Source: Sphingomicrobium sp.
GTDB taxonomy: Bacteria; Pseudomonadota; Alphaproteobacteria; Sphingomonadales; Sphingomonadaceae
Assembly (NCBI GenBank): GCA_036563485.1
Contig: DATCMI010000001.1
Coordinates: 2,171,501-2,235,500 of the forward strand
Length of the DNA stretch: 64,000 nt
Direction of reading: 5' to 3'
Shown: in pieces, positions 27,382-36,463 of the stretch
Layout of the letters: every line of letters starts with the position of its first letter
How positions within the stretch are numbered: the first letter of the stretch is position 1
Notes under the pieces: generated by a model
Seen by the model: the letters and a program-made list of their open reading frames with translations, nothing else
What the model was told of the DNA's origin: nothing
Databases searched by the model: none
Position numbers and translations under genes: made by a program

Positions 27382-27888
27382 ATGGCAGTGCGGCCGCTCA
27401 GTTTGCAGGATCATTTCCTCAACAGCGTCCGGCGCGCCAAGCTTCCGGTCACCATCTTCCTCGTCAAGGGCGTGAAGCTCCAGGGGGTGATCACCTGGTT
27501 CGACGCTTTCTCGCTGCTGGTTCGCCGCGACGGCAATGCGCAGCTGGTCTACAAGCATTCGATTTCGACGATCATGCCGTCGCAGCCTCCGCCCGACCTC
27601 GTGCCTACGATGGATGTGCCTGGCGGCGGAAAGGCGCAGCTCCAGGACCTGTTCCTGCAAGCGGCGAGCCGCGACGGCGAGCGGATGACCTTGTTCCTGG
27701 TCAACGGCGTCATGTTGCAGGGATCCGTCACCGGCTTCGATCAGTTCAGCCTGCTTCTCGAACGCGGCGGCCAGGTGCAGCTGGTGTACAAACATGCGAT
27801 TTCGACCCTTCAACCGGCGCATCCGCTGAAACTCGGCGGCGAAGCCGAGGGTGAGGGGCCGGATCAAGAAGAGGAAACTCAGTCCTGA
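27382..27888 (+). CDS. hfq: RNA chaperone Hfq with two tandem Sm domains
   Basis: A 168-residue protein, about twice normal Hfq. Sm domain 1 (about 7-66) has [28 protein letters not shown] and [11 protein letters not shown]. Domain 2 (about 86-146) has [33 protein letters not shown] and [11 protein letters not shown]. Both keep the proximal Gln (9 and 88) and the YKH motif (57-59 and 136-138). Domain 1 keeps rim Arg17-Arg18 and the distal Lys32; domain 2 has Met111 at the latter and a changed rim. A trimer would give a six-domain ring with two alternating faces. An acidic tail follows. It overlaps hflX by four bases. Confidence 0.95.
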   Translation: MAVRPLSLQDHFLNSVRRAKLPVTIFLVKGVKLQGVITWFDAFSLLVRRDGNAQLVYKHSISTIMPSQPPPDLVPTMDVPGGGKAQLQDLFLQAASRDGERMTLFLVNGVMLQGSVTGFDQFSLLLERGGQVQLVYKHAISTLQPAHPLKLGGEAEGEGPDQEEETQS

Positions 27889-29192
27889 ACAGCTTTGACG
27901 GTAATGGCGCGATCGAGGTCGCAAGGGGCGAAAAGGCGATTATCGCCGTGCCGGAGCTGCCGCGTGAAGGTGCGCGGCGGTCCGCCGAGGCGCGCGTGGA
28001 GGAAGCCGCGGGGCTCGCCGAAGCGATCGGTATCGACGTGGTCGGGTCACGGGCCCTGCGCGTTCGCACCGTCCGGCCCGCGACCTTGCTCGGGAAGGGG
28101 CAAGTCGAGGAGATCGCCGCGCTTGCGAAGGAGAATGATGCCCATTTGCTGATCGTCGATGCGGCGCTGACGCCGATCCAGCAGAAGAATTTGGAGACCG
28201 AAGCCGGCACCAAGGTCATCGACCGAACGGGGCTGATCCTCGAAATCTTCGGCGAACGCGCCGCAACCGCGGAAGGGCGGCTGCAGGTGGAATTGGCGCA
28301 TCTCGACTACCAGGCCGGACGCCTGGTGCGGAGCTGGACCCACCTCGAACGGCAGCGCGGTGGCTTCGGCTTCCTCGGCGGTCCGGGCGAAACGCAGATC
28401 GAGGCCGACCGGCGGATGATCCGCGATCGAATGGCGAAAATCCGCCGCGAACTCGATCAGGTGAAGCGCACGCGCACGCTGCACCGTGACCGCCGGCAGC
28501 GCGCGCCGTGGCCGGTGATCGCGCTGGTCGGCTATACGAACGCGGGCAAATCGACGCTGTTCAACCGGCTGACCGGCGAAGATGTATTCGCCGAGAACCT
28601 GCTGTTCGCCACGCTTGACCCGACGATGCGCGACATTCGCCTGCCGGGTTTCGACAAGGTCATCTTGTCCGACACGGTCGGGTTCGTTTCCGACCTGCCG
28701 ACGGAGCTCATCGCTGCGTTTCGCGCGACTCTCGAAGAGGTCGCGTCGGCCGACTTGCTGGTCCACGTCAGGAACATGGCGCATCCGGATACAGAAGCGC
28801 AGCGCGACGACGTGGATGACGTCTTGGCGTCACTCGGGCTTGCAGAGGAGGGGGCTCCACCGCGCATCGAAGCCTGGAACAAGGTCGATCTGCTTTCCGA
28901 AGAGGATCGCGAGCGGCTGACGGAAGAAGCTCGCCGCCGCGAGGATGTCGTGCCGATCTCCGCAGTGACTGGCGAAGGCCTGGATGAGCTGCGCGAGCGG
29001 CTCGCCGAGGGGTTGAGGAGCGGCGAGCAGGTGCACCGCATCCGCATCGCGGCGAGCGACGGCAGCCGGATCGCCTGGCTGCATTCGCGAGGCGAGGTCA
29101 TCGATCAGCAGGTCGAAGATAGCGAAATCGAGCTTTCGGTTCGGCTGTCACCCGAGAACTGGGCGCGCTTTCAGGCGCTCGAATCCGCCTGA
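27885..29192 (+). CDS. hflX: Ribosome-associated GTPase HflX (probable CTG start)
   Basis: A GTPase that splits stalled ribosomes. The N-terminal HflX domain ([20 protein letters not shown]) is followed by the linker [20 protein letters not shown] and [15 protein letters not shown], then G1 [22 protein letters not shown] and WNKVDLL. Family-like N-terminal sequence ([20 protein letters not shown]) precedes the first standard start, GTG 27948. The frame is open through CTG 27885, which overlaps the hfq stop (CTGA) with AAGAGG ten bases upstream, so CTG initiation is proposed (435 residues; 414 from GTG). Its end overlaps mazG by 22 bases. Confidence 0.9.
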   Translation: MNSFDGNGAIEVARGEKAIIAVPELPREGARRSAEARVEEAAGLAEAIGIDVVGSRALRVRTVRPATLLGKGQVEEIAALAKENDAHLLIVDAALTPIQQKNLETEAGTKVIDRTGLILEIFGERAATAEGRLQVELAHLDYQAGRLVRSWTHLERQRGGFGFLGGPGETQIEADRRMIRDRMAKIRRELDQVKRTRTLHRDRRQRAPWPVIALVGYTNAGKSTLFNRLTGEDVFAENLLFATLDPTMRDIRLPGFDKVILSDTVGFVSDLPTELIAAFRATLEEVASADLLVHVRNMAHPDTEAQRDDVDDVLASLGLAEEGAPPRIEAWNKVDLLSEEDRERLTEEARRREDVVPISAVTGEGLDELRERLAEGLRSGEQVHRIRIAASDGSRIAWLHSRGEVIDQQVEDSEIELSVRLSPENWARFQALESA

Positions 29193-29917
29193 TCCTCCTT
29201 CGCGGCCGTCCATAGCTCTTCCATCTGGTCCAGCGTCATGCCGGAAAAGCCCGGTGCCGTCTCGATCGCCCGGAAGCGCTTTTCGAACTTCGCATTAGCC
29301 TGCCGAAGAGCGGCTTCCGGTTCGATGTTGAGATGCCGTGCGAGGTTGACCACGGCGAACAAAAGGTCGCCGAGTTCTTCCTGCATGCGAGCCGGATCGC
29401 TCTCCGCCTCAAGCTCGGCCAATTCTTCGTCGATCTTGGCGCGTGGCCCTGAAGGATCGGGCCAGTCGAAACCGGTTCTGGCGGCGCGGCGCTGGAGCTT
29501 CATTGCTCGTTCCAGCGCCGGCAAGGCGAGCGCGACACCGGCAAGCGCGCTGCCGTCCGGCGACTTCTGACGCTCCGCGGCCTTGATTTCCTCCCAGCTT
29601 GGGCTGTGCTCGGCATCGCCGAAGATGTGCGGGTGGCGCCGCTCCAGCTTGTCGGAGATGCGCGTCAGCACGTCCTGCAGCGTGAACTGGCCCGCTTCCT
29701 CGGCCATTTGCGCGTGAAAGACGACCTGCAGCTGCAGATCGCCGAGTTCGTCGGCAAGCGCATCCATGTCGCTGCGCTCGATCGCGTCGGCGACCTCATA
29801 AGCTTCTTCGATCGTGTAGGGCGCGATCGTCGCAAAGTTCTGCTCGCGGTCCCATTCGCAGCCCGTCTCCGGATCGCGCAAGCGCTTCATGATCGCCACG
29901 AGCCGTTCAAGCGACAT
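29171..29917 (-). CDS. mazG: Nucleoside triphosphate pyrophosphohydrolase MazG
   Basis: A 248-residue house-cleaning enzyme hydrolysing NTPs to NMP and pyrophosphate. Two MazG folds are visible: GCEWDREQNFATIAPYTIEE with EEAYEVADAIE and DELGDLQLQVVFHAQMAEE, and a second, KIDEELAELEAE with EELGDLLFAVVNLARHL. The ExxE-x12-ExxD metal sites are intact. It is convergent with hflX; its start is followed upstream by 66 non-coding bases and then the end of the retropepsin gene on the same strand, so it may be the last member of that long minus-strand group. Confidence 0.94.
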   Translation of the reverse strand: MSLERLVAIMKRLRDPETGCEWDREQNFATIAPYTIEEAYEVADAIERSDMDALADELGDLQLQVVFHAQMAEEAGQFTLQDVLTRISDKLERRHPHIFGDAEHSPSWEEIKAAERQKSPDGSALAGVALALPALERAMKLQRRAARTGFDWPDPSGPRAKIDEELAELEAESDPARMQEELGDLLFAVVNLARHLNIEPEAALRQANAKFEKRFRAIETAPGFSGMTLDQMEELWTAAKEDQADSSA

Positions 29918-29983
29918 CGGGGGCCCCTCTGCTCGGGTAATCTGTAAGTATGATAATATGCATTATGTAAAGTACCGCATAGA

Positions 29984-30574
29984 TCAGGACGTCAGGATCA
30001 GCCAGCGGCCCTCTACGCCCCACCGGCTCAAGGTCGACAGAAAGTTCATGCCTAAGACGTTCAAATCTTCGTTGTCCGTCACCTGAAGGCCAACGTCCCG
30101 TCGAGCGATCCCGCCGACGCTGATCTCGTCCGCGCGGCCTCTCGACACCTTGATGACGCCATTCCCGGTCCGCACGAACGCGTTGGCCTTGGACGCGACG
30201 TCGACGCCAGCACGGCGCGCAGTGCTTCGCCCGATCGTCGTCATGGTGGCACCGCTGTCGACCAGGAATCGGACGTCCTCGCCATTGACCTTGGCGTCGA
30301 CCCAGAAATGTCCGTCCACTGCCATCGGGATTCTGGTTTCCTTGCCGTCGGTCACCGGCGTGCCGACCGCCTCAGCCTTCAGGCGCTGGAAAACCCAGCC
30401 AAAATTGTCGCGAAACGTGAACAGCACGAAGCCGGCGGCAAAGATCACGACCCAAGCGAGCGCCATCTTCAGCATCTTCGCCGCCGGCTCACGCCGCGCC
30501 ATCAGCGAACCGAGCACCAGCATCACAGCCATCAGGATGTAAACCGTGCCGGCCATGAGGTCGCTGGAGAACAT
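29984..30574 (-). CDS. Membrane-anchored retropepsin-like aspartic protease
   Basis: A 196-residue clan AA protein (TIGR02281-like). Two N-terminal transmembrane helices (about 9-25 and 37-53) are followed by a periplasmic domain with the active site LVDSGATMTTI (Asp106) and the second structural motif NVLGMNFLSTLSRW. Like retroviral proteases it has a single catalytic Asp and would need to dimerise. Its ATG lies in the stop of the upstream gene (TGATG). The substrate is unknown. Confidence 0.86.
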   Translation of the reverse strand: MFSSDLMAGTVYILMAVMLVLGSLMARREPAAKMLKMALAWVVIFAAGFVLFTFRDNFGWVFQRLKAEAVGTPVTDGKETRIPMAVDGHFWVDAKVNGEDVRFLVDSGATMTTIGRSTARRAGVDVASKANAFVRTGNGVIKVSRGRADEISVGGIARRDVGLQVTDNEDLNVLGMNFLSTLSRWGVEGRWLILTS

Positions 30575-31335
30575 CAGCCGATCTCCAGCCCGTCATAAGC
30601 CGGCGCGGCCCAGTCCGGCAGCTCCGCGACCAAGGTCTGGTAGTCGAGGCCGTTGCCCATGTGGACGAGGTAGACCTGCCCAACCTTCAACTCGCGAGCC
30701 CAGCTGAGCACGGCGTCGAGATGGGCGTGCGTCGGATGCGGGCGACGGGTCAGGCAATCGGAAATCCACACGTCCGCGCCTTCATACAGCGCCGCCATAT
30801 CGTCCGTTAAGTCGCTGTAATCGATGGCGTACACAACCGAGTGGCCATCCTCGTCAAAGCGGATGCCGAGCGAAGTCGGACCGCCATGCGGCTGCTCGAC
30901 AAAGCGCACGCGGGCGTCGCCCAGCCTGAGCTCGCCGGAGATTTCCCGCGCTTCCGCAATGGGCCGATAAAAGTCCGAGCGGTTGAACGCATAGCCGAAG
31001 CGCTGCTTCAGTTCGTCCAGGTCGGCGGCGCGGGCGTAGAGCGGCACCGGGCCACCGATTGCCTGTGACACGGGCCTCAACTCATCGAGGCCGTGGCAAT
31101 GGTCGCCGTGCGTGTGGGTTACAATGACGCCATCGAGCCGGTTCACTCGGGCTGCGAGGAGTTGCTGGCGAAGGTCCGGCCCGCAGTCGACGAGCATTCG
31201 CTCGCCGCCGCTTTCCACGAGAATGGACGACCTCAGGCGATGGTTGCGCGGCTCCGCGGGATCGCATTCGCCCCATTCATTGCCGATCTTCGGAACGCCG
31301 GTCGAAGTCCCGCAACCGAGGATCCGGACCTTCAA
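30574..31335 (-). CDS. Metallo-beta-lactamase fold phosphodiesterase, PhnP-like
   Basis: A 253-residue enzyme. The N-terminus MKVRILGCGTSTGVPKIGN matches the PhnP/YcbX-like group; metal ligands lie in VTHTHGDHCHGLDELRP, with DCGPDLR, YAIDYSD and ISDCLTRRPHPTHAHLD. Relatives hydrolyse cyclic phosphate or RNA-like phosphodiesters, but this member lies outside any phosphonate operon. The TTG start at 31335 follows the tatD stop by one base, giving the correct family N-terminus, so reinitiation is likely. It runs into the retropepsin start (TGATG). Confidence 0.87.
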   Translation of the reverse strand: MKVRILGCGTSTGVPKIGNEWGECDPAEPRNHRLRSSILVESGGERMLVDCGPDLRQQLLAARVNRLDGVIVTHTHGDHCHGLDELRPVSQAIGGPVPLYARAADLDELKQRFGYAFNRSDFYRPIAEAREISGELRLGDARVRFVEQPHGGPTSLGIRFDEDGHSVVYAIDYSDLTDDMAALYEGADVWISDCLTRRPHPTHAHLDAVLSWARELKVGQVYLVHMGNGLDYQTLVAELPDWAAPAYDGLEIG

Positions 31336-31336
31336 G

Positions 31337-32116
31337 TTATTGCCCGACTTTGCTGAACAGCTTGAAGAAATTGTCGGTCGTACGCTCGGCGAGCGCCTCA
31401 GTCTCCTCCCCGCGCAGCTCCGCGACAAAGGCGGCAGTGTCGGCCACGAACGCCGGCTCGCACTTCTTGCCGCGATGCGGCACGGGCGCGAGGAACGGCG
31501 CGTCCGTTTCGACCAGCATCTGGTCAGCCGGGAGCCACTTGGCCGTGTCCTGCAGGTCGGCCGCGTTCTTGAACGTCACGATGCCGGAAAGGGACACATA
31601 GAAGCCCAGGTCGAGCCCCTTGCGCGCCAGCTGCGCGGAGCCGGTGAAACAATGGAGGACCCCGGTCACGCCCCCCTCCTTCACCGCAGCTTCGAGGATC
31701 TCCGCCGTGTCGGCTTCGGCGTCGCGGGTGTGAATGACCAGCGGCAGCCCGGTCTCGCGCGCCGCGTCGATATGCGCCTGGAATCGCTCGCGCTGTGCGT
31801 CACGGTCCGACTTGTCGTAATAATAGTCGAGACCGCACTCGCCGATGGCGATCACACGCGGATGCTGCGCGGCATCGACCAGGGCGGAAGCGCCGAGATC
31901 CGGATGAGCGTCCGCCTCGTGCGGATGGACACCGACGCTGGCCCAGACGTCCGGCTCCCGCTCGGCCACGGCGACGATGTCCTTCCATTCGCACTGACGG
32001 GTCGAAATGTTGAGGAAGCCGCTGACGCCACGTTCCCGTGCGCTGGCCAGGACCTCGCTTTGCCGCTCCACCAGGCCCTCGTAGTTCAGGTGGCAGTGGC
32101 TATCGATCAGCCTCAC
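31337..32116 (-). CDS. TatD family metal-dependent deoxyribonuclease
   Basis: A 259-residue TIM-barrel hydrolase. Metal ligands appear in MRLIDSHCHLNYEGL, SVGVHPHEA, AIGECGLDYYYD, VIHTRDA, VLHCFTGS and VETDAPFLAP. YcfH-like members sit in operons with tmk, holB and metG, as here. The GTG start overlaps the metG stop (GTGA). The role is probably DNA or D-aminoacyl-ester repair; the exact substrate is unsettled for the family. Confidence 0.93.
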   Translation of the reverse strand: MRLIDSHCHLNYEGLVERQSEVLASARERGVSGFLNISTRQCEWKDIVAVAEREPDVWASVGVHPHEADAHPDLGASALVDAAQHPRVIAIGECGLDYYYDKSDRDAQRERFQAHIDAARETGLPLVIHTRDAEADTAEILEAAVKEGGVTGVLHCFTGSAQLARKGLDLGFYVSLSGIVTFKNAADLQDTAKWLPADQMLVETDAPFLAPVPHRGKKCEPAFVADTAAFVAELRGEETEALAERTTDNFFKLFSKVGQ

Positions 32117-33618
32117 GCCGCCTCCTCTTCCTCTAGTTCGAGGCGCGGGAACAATGGTGTCGGCTGCGCGATCGGCGTTCCGCCCTCGCCGGCGTCGATC
32201 GCTGCTATCAGCTTCTCGGCCGATGCCGGGATGATGGGAGCGACTGCCAGGCTAAGCTCACGCACCGCGGCCACGAGCGTCCCGAGCACTGCAGCCATGC
32301 GCTCCGGATCGGTCTTGCGAAGCGCCCACGGCGCCTGCGCATCGACATAAAAGTTGCAGGCGAACACGGCCCGCATCCACGCTTCGAGCCCAACAGAAAA
32401 AGCAAAGCGCTCGAATGCCTGCGGCACCTCGTCCCGACAGGCCTTGCGGACCTCAGTGAGCAGCTCGCGGTCCGCTTCGTCTTCACCGACAGCAGGAAGA
32501 ATGCCGTCCAAATTCTTGAAGACCATCGACAATGTGCGCTGCGCCAGATTGCCGAAGCTGTTCGCAAGCTCCGCATTGGCGCGGCTGACAATGGCTTCGG
32601 CGCTATAGCTTCCGTCCTGCCCGAAGGTGACCTCGCGGAGCAGGAAGTAGCGTAAAGCATCCACCCCGAAGCGGTCGGCAAGCGCGATCGGATCGACGAC
32701 ATTGCCGACGCTCTTCGACATCTTCTCGCCGCGGCTGAGCAGGAAACCGTGGCCGTAGACCTGGCGCGGAACCTCGATGCCCGCCGACATCAGGAAGGCC
32801 GGCCAGTAAACGGCATGGAAGCGGACCACATCCTTGCCGATCATGTGGACGTCAGCCGGCCAGTAGCGGCGCCAGAGCTCGCTATCGTCGGGGTAGCCGA
32901 GGCCGGTGATGTAGTTGGTCAGCGCGTCGAGCCACACGTACATGACGTGATTGTCGCTGCCCGGCACCGGAACACCCCAGTCGAAGCTCGTGCGTGAGAT
33001 GCTGAGGTCCTTGAGGCCGCCTTCGACGAAGCGGACGACCTCGTTGCGGCGGCTGTCAGGCTGGATGAAGTCGCGGTTCGACGCATAGAGGTCGAGGAGC
33101 GGCTGCTGGTACTTGGAGAGGCGGAAGAACCAGCTTTCCTCAACCGTCCATTCGACGGGCGTACCTTGCGGCGACAATTTGGTCCCGTCCTCGCCCGGGG
33201 TCAGCTCGTCCTCTTCGTAATAAGCCTCGTCGCGGACCGAGTACCAGCCTTCGTAGCGGTCCAGGTAGAGGTCCCCCCTCTCCTCCATCGCCTTCCAGAT
33301 CGCCTGGCTGGCGCGATAATGGTCGGCCTCCGACGTACGGATGAAGCGATCGTAGGAGATGTTAAGTCTGTCGCACATCTCCTGGAAAAGCTGCGACATT
33401 TCTGTTGCGAAGGCGCGGGGCTCGACCCCCTTGGCGCGCGCCGCCTGGGCCATTTTGAGGCCATGCTCGTCCGTTCCCGTCTGGAAACGCACGTCGCGGC
33501 CTTGCGAGCGCTGGAAGCGGGCGATCGCGTCGGCGGCGATGGCTTCATAGGCATGGCCGATGTGCGGCGGGCCGTTCGGATAGCTGATCGCGGTGGTGAT
33601 GTAGAAGGGCTCGGCCAT
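32113..33618 (-). CDS. metG: Methionyl-tRNA synthetase
   Basis: A 501-residue class I synthetase. It has ISYPNGPPHIGHAYEAI (HIGH motif), the methionine-binding FQTGTDEHG, and RGEKMSKSVGNVVDP (KMSKS). It has no zinc knuckle cysteines and no C-terminal EMAP-like extension, so it is the short MetG form common in alphaproteobacteria. ATG 33618 lies 25 bases after the holB stop. It belongs to the chain dacC-tmk-holB-metG-tatD. Confidence 0.96.
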   Translation of the reverse strand: MAEPFYITTAISYPNGPPHIGHAYEAIAADAIARFQRSQGRDVRFQTGTDEHGLKMAQAARAKGVEPRAFATEMSQLFQEMCDRLNISYDRFIRTSEADHYRASQAIWKAMEERGDLYLDRYEGWYSVRDEAYYEEDELTPGEDGTKLSPQGTPVEWTVEESWFFRLSKYQQPLLDLYASNRDFIQPDSRRNEVVRFVEGGLKDLSISRTSFDWGVPVPGSDNHVMYVWLDALTNYITGLGYPDDSELWRRYWPADVHMIGKDVVRFHAVYWPAFLMSAGIEVPRQVYGHGFLLSRGEKMSKSVGNVVDPIALADRFGVDALRYFLLREVTFGQDGSYSAEAIVSRANAELANSFGNLAQRTLSMVFKNLDGILPAVGEDEADRELLTEVRKACRDEVPQAFERFAFSVGLEAWMRAVFACNFYVDAQAPWALRKTDPERMAAVLGTLVAAVRELSLAVAPIIPASAEKLIAAIDAGEGGTPIAQPTPLFPRLELEEEEAA

Positions 33619-33643
33619 GTGCCAGCGCCCTAGCCGTCCGCCT

Positions 33644-34624
33644 CTAGCGCTTCAACTCACTCCGGCCGGGCACGTCGGCGAGGTAGCCAGCAATCTGGAA
33701 CACCGTCGCGCCCGCCTCCAGCGAAACGCGGGGTGCAATGGCGGCAAGCTCGCGGGTCTTCGCATAAGCCTCCAGAGCGCGAGCGAGCGGCGGCCCCTGA
33801 AGGCCGCGAGCTTCGCGGGCGATCAACGCCGGTGCGAGCTCGAGGAAAGCCGCATAGCGCTCGGCCGCGCCTTTCTTGCTCAGCTCCTGGGCGAGTTCGG
33901 CGCGACGCTCGTTGGTCGGATCGCCTTGGCGAAGGATGGCAACCGCTGCCTCTTCCAGCTTGGCGAGCCCGAGCTCGGCCACAGCAAGCGCACGCCCGGC
34001 CGAGCCGAACGACATGGCGACGATCCGCTTGCGTTCGGCATCGCTGAGGTCCGGCGACTGAACGTCGAGGATTGACGTCATGGCGTCATCAGCGAGCAGC
34101 TCGAACTGCAGGCGGCGGCAGCGCGAGCGGATGGTCGGCAGGAGCCTTCCAGGCGCATGGCTGACGAGGAAGAACAAGGTGTTCGGCGGCGGCTCCTCGA
34201 GCATCTTGAGGAGGGCGTTGGCGGCCGAAGCCTCCAGATCGTCGACGCTGTCGATCACCGCCACGCGCCAGGGCGAGAGCGCCGCGGTCATGCCCATGAA
34301 CTCGCCAAGCTCACGAACCTGATCGACCTTGATGTTGCGGTTGACGTTGCCGGTCTTCTCGTTGGTCAGGCGTTCGAGCCACCGCATGTCGGGATGGCTG
34401 CCGGCCTCCACCAGCTTGACGATCGGGTGCTCGTCGGGACTGGCAATGCCCGATAGCTGCACCGCCGGTCCGGCACCATCGGCGAGAACACGGCGCGCTG
34501 CCTGGTGAGCGAAGGTGGCTTTTCCGACGCCGCGTGGCCCGGCGAGCAGCCAGGCGTGGTGCAGTTTGCCCGTGGCCCAGGCGGCCGCGAACTGCGCGAC
34601 CGCTTTGTCCTGCCCGACGATCAC
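33644..34624 (-). CDS. holB: DNA polymerase III subunit delta'
   Basis: A 326-residue clamp-loader subunit. It has a P-loop LLAGPRGVGKATFAHQAARR, IDSVDDLEASAANALLKMLE, LVSHAPGRLLPTIRSRCRR and a C-terminal helical collar domain. The four cysteines of the gamma zinc module are missing, as is common in this subunit of alphaproteobacteria. The GTG start overlaps the tmk stop by four bases. Confidence 0.93.
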   Translation of the reverse strand: MIVGQDKAVAQFAAAWATGKLHHAWLLAGPRGVGKATFAHQAARRVLADGAGPAVQLSGIASPDEHPIVKLVEAGSHPDMRWLERLTNEKTGNVNRNIKVDQVRELGEFMGMTAALSPWRVAVIDSVDDLEASAANALLKMLEEPPPNTLFFLVSHAPGRLLPTIRSRCRRLQFELLADDAMTSILDVQSPDLSDAERKRIVAMSFGSAGRALAVAELGLAKLEEAAVAILRQGDPTNERRAELAQELSKKGAAERYAAFLELAPALIAREARGLQGPPLARALEAYAKTRELAAIAPRVSLEAGATVFQIAGYLADVPGRSELKR

Positions 34625-35247
34625 GGTAGCAGGTCCGCGATCGCGTCGAGGAGCCGGGTCGTGACCTCTTCAGGCGAGCCGGACGCGTCGATGATCCGGA
34701 CCCGATCAGCCTCCAGCGACGCGATCTCGCGGAAAGCGAGGTCGACGTTCTGGTGATAGCTTTCCGGGCGGCCGCCGATGCGGTCGCTCAGCTCGTTGTC
34801 GCGCGCGCGCGCCCGAGCGCCGCCTTCGGCGAGCGCCAGCACGAGCGTCCGGTCCGGCAAGCAGCCGTCGAGCCCGAACTCGTTGATGCTCCGGACCTTG
34901 TCGATCCCCAGTCCGCCCGCGCCGCCCTGATACGCAAGCGAGCTGTCGAGGAAACGGTCGCAAAGCACCCAGCGGCCGCTGTCGAGCGCGGGCCGGATTG
35001 TCTTATCCACATGATCTGCGCGGGCGACCGCGAACAGCAGTGCCTCCGCGCGTGCGCCCCAGCGGTCCTCGGCCCCAGAAAGCAGCAGTTCGCGGATCTT
35101 CTCGGCGCCTTCGCTGCCGCCGGGCTCGCGCGTGACCAGCACGTCGATGCCGCGCGCCGCCAAAGCATTCGCGAGCGCCTTCACCTGGGTCGACTTACCG
35201 ACCCCCTCCCCGCCTTCGAGGCTGATGAAACGGCCGCGGGCCGTCAC
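34621..35247 (-). CDS. tmk: Thymidylate kinase
   Basis: A 208-residue enzyme phosphorylating dTMP to dTDP. The P-loop is SLEGGEGVGKSTQVKAL, the DR(E/Y) region is TREPGGSEGAEKIRELLL, the substrate loop is DRFLDSSLAYQGGAGGLG, and the lid holds RARARDNELSDRIGGRPESY. The GTG start overlaps the carboxypeptidase gene stop (GTGA). Confidence 0.95.
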   Translation of the reverse strand: MTARGRFISLEGGEGVGKSTQVKALANALAARGIDVLVTREPGGSEGAEKIRELLLSGAEDRWGARAEALLFAVARADHVDKTIRPALDSGRWVLCDRFLDSSLAYQGGAGGLGIDKVRSINEFGLDGCLPDRTLVLALAEGGARARARDNELSDRIGGRPESYHQNVDLAFREIASLEADRVRIIDASGSPEEVTTRLLDAIADLLP

Positions 35248-36422
35248 GCCATCCCGAAGAGCGACTTGAGCCCCAGCCAGATGCGGCCGAAGAAGCCGGC
35301 GCGGCCGACGTCCTCCGCGGCGACCAGCGGCACCACCTGCGGCGGCGTATCGCCGGTGGTGATCACCAGCTGGGCAACTTCCTGGCCCTTCTTGATCGGC
35401 GCCACGAGCGGGCCGTCATAGCGGACCTTCATGCTGGTGGTGCCCGTCGCCAGGCCTGCGGGAACGGTGACCGACAAGTCGCGCGGCGCGATCAGCTGCA
35501 CTTCGCTGTCGCTGCCCATCTGGACCTGGGCGCTGCCGACCTTCGCGCCGGCCTTGAACAGCGGCTTGAGCTCCCAGGCGTTGAAGCCCCACTGCATCAG
35601 CCGCGTCGACTCGCTCACCCGCTCGTTCCAGCTGCCCATGCCGGCGAGCACTTCGATCAGGCGGCGGCCGTTCTGCTCGGCCGAGCCGGTGAAGCCATAG
35701 CCTGCCTCTTCCGTATGGCCGGTCTTCAGCCCGTCGGCGCCTGGCACCTTGCCGAGGATCGGGTTGCGATTCGCCTGAGTGATGTCCTGCCCGGAACCCA
35801 GGGTCTTGCCCCAGGTGAAGCTCGGTTGCCCATAGAACTTCTTGTAGAGCTTGGGATGGCGGCTGATCTCCGACGCCGCGAGCGTCGCGAGGTCGCGCGC
35901 GGTCACATAGGTCCGGCCTTCGTCCGGCCATCCGTTCGAGGTCCCGAAGTGGCTATTGGTGAGGCCGATGCGCTTGGCGAGCGCGTTCATCTGGCCGGTG
36001 AACGCCTCCTCGGTGCCGGCGATGCACTCGGCCAGCACGACGGACGCGTCATTGCCGGACAAGGTGACGATGCCGTGCAGCAGGTTCTCGACGCTGACCT
36101 GCTCGTTGGCGCTGAGGAACATGGTCGAGCCCGCGGCGGGTCCGTGCCACTTCTGCCACGTCTCCGGCCGGACGGTGCACAGCTTGCCCAGCGACAGCTT
36201 GCCCTGGTCGATCAGCTCGAACGCGACGTCGACCGTCATCATCTTGGCCATGGACGCCGGCGGCATGCGCATGTCGGCGTTCTTGGCAAACAGCACCGCG
36301 CCTGAATTCACGTCGTAGAGGAAGGCGACCTTGGCGGTCGTGTCGAACTGCGGGGCCGCCGCCGGAGCGCTGGTTGCGAGGAGGATCGAAGCGGTAGTGG
36401 CAAGAACGACGATGCGCGGCAT
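35244..36422 (-). CDS. D-alanyl-D-alanine carboxypeptidase (PBP5/6 family)
   Basis: A 392-residue periplasmic penicillin-binding protein that trims the terminal D-Ala from muropeptides. It has a signal peptide to about residue 22 and the active-site motifs SMAK (57-60, PPASMAKMMT), SGND and DGLKTGHTEEAGYG (KTG). A beta-rich C-terminal domain follows, ending in an amphipathic anchor IWLGLKSLFGMA. It leads into the overlapping tmk-holB-metG group, so wall synthesis and replication genes share this transcript. Confidence 0.93.
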   Translation of the reverse strand: MPRIVVLATTASILLATSAPAAAPQFDTTAKVAFLYDVNSGAVLFAKNADMRMPPASMAKMMTVDVAFELIDQGKLSLGKLCTVRPETWQKWHGPAAGSTMFLSANEQVSVENLLHGIVTLSGNDASVVLAECIAGTEEAFTGQMNALAKRIGLTNSHFGTSNGWPDEGRTYVTARDLATLAASEISRHPKLYKKFYGQPSFTWGKTLGSGQDITQANRNPILGKVPGADGLKTGHTEEAGYGFTGSAEQNGRRLIEVLAGMGSWNERVSESTRLMQWGFNAWELKPLFKAGAKVGSAQVQMGSDSEVQLIAPRDLSVTVPAGLATGTTSMKVRYDGPLVAPIKKGQEVAQLVITTGDTPPQVVPLVAAEDVGRAGFFGRIWLGLKSLFGMA

Positions 36423-36463
36423 GGAAATGCGGATTCCCCCGATTCAGGCGTGAAGCGGCCTGT

